Assembly: GCF_016863175.1 (NCBI RefSeq) | Contig: NZ_BOOJ01000032.1 | Span: forward strand, 186,001 to 250,000 | Reading direction: 5' to 3' | Origin: Paraplanobispora siamensis | GTDB taxonomy: Bacteria; Actinomycetota; Actinomycetes; Streptosporangiales; Streptosporangiaceae | Length of the DNA stretch: 64,000 nt | Shown: positions 63,000-64,000 of the stretch, one piece after another | Numbering within the stretch: the first letter of the stretch is position 1 | How the letters are laid out: each line of letters begins with the position of its first letter | Made by a program: the position numbers and the translations under genes | Notes under the pieces: generated by a model | Told to the model about the DNA's origin: nothing | The model's input: the letters and a program-made list of their open reading frames with translations, nothing else | Database searches by the model: none

Positions 63000-64000
63000 C
63001 CGGGTCCGACGCGCCGGCCGTCGCGCCGCCGGCACCGGATCGCCCGCGCAGGGCCACCGCGCGGGAGTGGATCGGCCTGGCCGTGCTGTGCCTGCCGACC
63101 ATGCTCGCGGCGGTCGACGTCAACATAACGTTCCTGGCGTTGCCGCACCTGAGCGCGGACCTCGGCGCGAGCGGCACCCAGCAGCTCTGGATATCGGACG
63201 TCTACGGCTTCCTCATCGCCGGCCTGCTGATCACGGCGGGCAACCTCGGCGACCGGATCGGGCGGCGGACGGTGTTGCTCGGCGGTGCGGCGCTGTTCCT
63301 CGTCGCGTCGATCGCGGCGGCGTACGCTGTCTCGCCGGGCATGCTGATAGGCGCACGGGCGGTGCTCGGCATCGCGGGTGCCACCCTGGTCCCGTCGGTC
63401 CTGGCGCTGCTGCGCGAGATGTTCGAGGACCCGAGGCAGATGGGCGCGGCCATGGGCGTGTGGGGCACCTCGCTGATGGCCGGCATGGTGCTCGGCCCGG
63501 TGCTCGGCGGCCTGCTGCTCAGGTGGTTCTGGTGGGGATCGATCTTCCTCATGGCGGTGCCGGTCATGGCCCTGTTGCTGCTGACAGCGCCGTTTCTGGT
63601 ACCGGATTCCCGCGACCCGGCCGCGCGGAGGCTGGACCTCCTCAGCGTGGCGCTCTCGGTGGCGGCGGTGCTGCCGTTCATATACGGGCTCAAGACCCTG
63701 GCGCGCAGCGGCTGGGAGATGACGCCGGTGGCGGCGTCGGTCGCCGGTCTTCTGTTCGGAGTGATGTTCGTCCTGCGGCAGCGTCGCGTCGCCAACCCGC
63801 TGCTGGACCTCGGCCTGTTCGGCGACCGGGCGCTGTCGGCCACGCTGGTGCTCGCGCTGCTCATCGCGTTCGTGATGGGCGGGGTCGGCCTGATGGGAAC
63901 GCTGTACCTGCAACTGGTCGCCGGCCTCTCGCCGTTCGAGACCGGACTGTGGCTGCTGCTGCCGTCGGTGGTCATGATCATCGTTGGGAACGCGGCGCCC
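62996..64000 (+). CDS. DHA2-family MFS drug exporter, 3'-truncated by window edge
   Basis: The first 335 codons of an MFS protein. After a short Pro/Arg-rich tail, membrane segments start at WIGLAVLCLPTMLAAVDVNITFLALPHL (motif D-like AAVDVNI), followed by WISDVYGFLIAGLLI and motif A GNLGDRIGRRTVLLGG, then GARAVLGIAGATLVPSVLALL. This is the EmrB/QacA/SmvA-type proton-driven multidrug exporter of 14 segments, of which about nine or ten are visible. It is coupled to the TIGR03086 gene. Stop codon lies beyond the window. Confidence 0.92.
   Translation, partial: MTGSDAPAVAPPAPDRPRRATAREWIGLAVLCLPTMLAAVDVNITFLALPHLSADLGASGTQQLWISDVYGFLIAGLLITAGNLGDRIGRRTVLLGGAALFLVASIAAAYAVSPGMLIGARAVLGIAGATLVPSVLALLREMFEDPRQMGAAMGVWGTSLMAGMVLGPVLGGLLLRWFWWGSIFLMAVPVMALLLLTAPFLVPDSRDPAARRLDLLSVALSVAAVLPFIYGLKTLARSGWEMTPVAASVAGLLFGVMFVLRQRRVANPLLDLGLFGDRALSATLVLALLIAFVMGGVGLMGTLYLQLVAGLSPFETGLWLLLPSVVMIIVGNAAP

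Overview
The window is chromosomal DNA from a high-GC actinobacterium. The evidence is a very strong G/C third-position bias, frequent GTG and TTG starts, ATGA/GTGA gene overlaps, SARP/AfsR, PadR and TetR regulators, and a KstR2-type steroid-degradation locus. Gene content suggests a soil Streptosporangiales-like genus; that placement is inference, because no rRNA or tRNA gene is present. I saw no insertion sequence, prophage or CRISPR array. Both ends cut through genes.

Layout. 1-6.1 kb: a truncated multi-sensor hybrid histidine kinase, a MarR repressor, then a short operon pairing an Rnl2-type RNA ligase with a membrane-anchored Mrr-like nuclease and an ABM-domain protein, plus an unrecognised small ORF. 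6.1-17.1 kb: a complete L-rhamnose system. It has a rhamnulokinase and LacI repressor on the minus strand, diverging from a RhaTPQS-type ABC importer, mutarotase, isomerase and a fused rhamnulose-1-phosphate aldolase/dehydrogenase. 17.1-24.2 kb: an NmrA-like reductase behind a SoxR-like operator, a cobalamin-dependent methionine synthase behind an S-adenosylhomocysteine riboswitch, a metallophosphoesterase and an amidase. 24.4-35.2 kb: mixed metabolism and sensing: YCII protein, methyltransferase diverging from its TetR across three operators, P450, chitin-active LPMO, DUF305 lipoprotein, a two-component system, DUF2306 membrane protein, quinone-type oxidoreductase, and a phosphoribosyltransferase-hydrolase fusion.

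35.2-39.6 kb: a ChvE-GguA-GguB-like monosaccharide importer on the minus strand. 39.6-45.6 kb: an AfsR-type regulator beside a DrrAB-like drug exporter, and an alpha/beta hydrolase. 45.6-48.3 kb: an unusual acyl-CoA dehydrogenase, a DUF2000 protein and an Lrp regulator. 48.4-52.0 and 56.3-61.2 kb: two blocks of a steroid C/D-ring (HIP) catabolic regulon: EchA20, IpdA, IpdB and IpdC-like proteins, then two FadE proteins, an IpdF-like dehydrogenase, KstR2 and FadA6. The blocks are separated by a PadR-ABC exporter module, a DUF4234 protein and an NPCBM-domain protein. The same 23-bp operator-like element (two differences) lies in front of both blocks. 61.2-64.0 kb: a TetR regulator with twin palindromes, a SnoaL-like protein, a TIGR03086 protein and a truncated DHA2-family MFS exporter.

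Points that stand out: two arginine-rich micro-ORFs that bridge the ipdA-ipdB and ipdB-ipdC gaps by 4-base stop/start overlaps at each end; the RNA ligase-Mrr pairing; an SAH riboswitch whose pseudoknot competes with an anti-Shine-Dalgarno hairpin; compact operator-promoter architectures at several regulators; and a run of genes, mostly regulators, with promoters placed for leaderless mRNAs.
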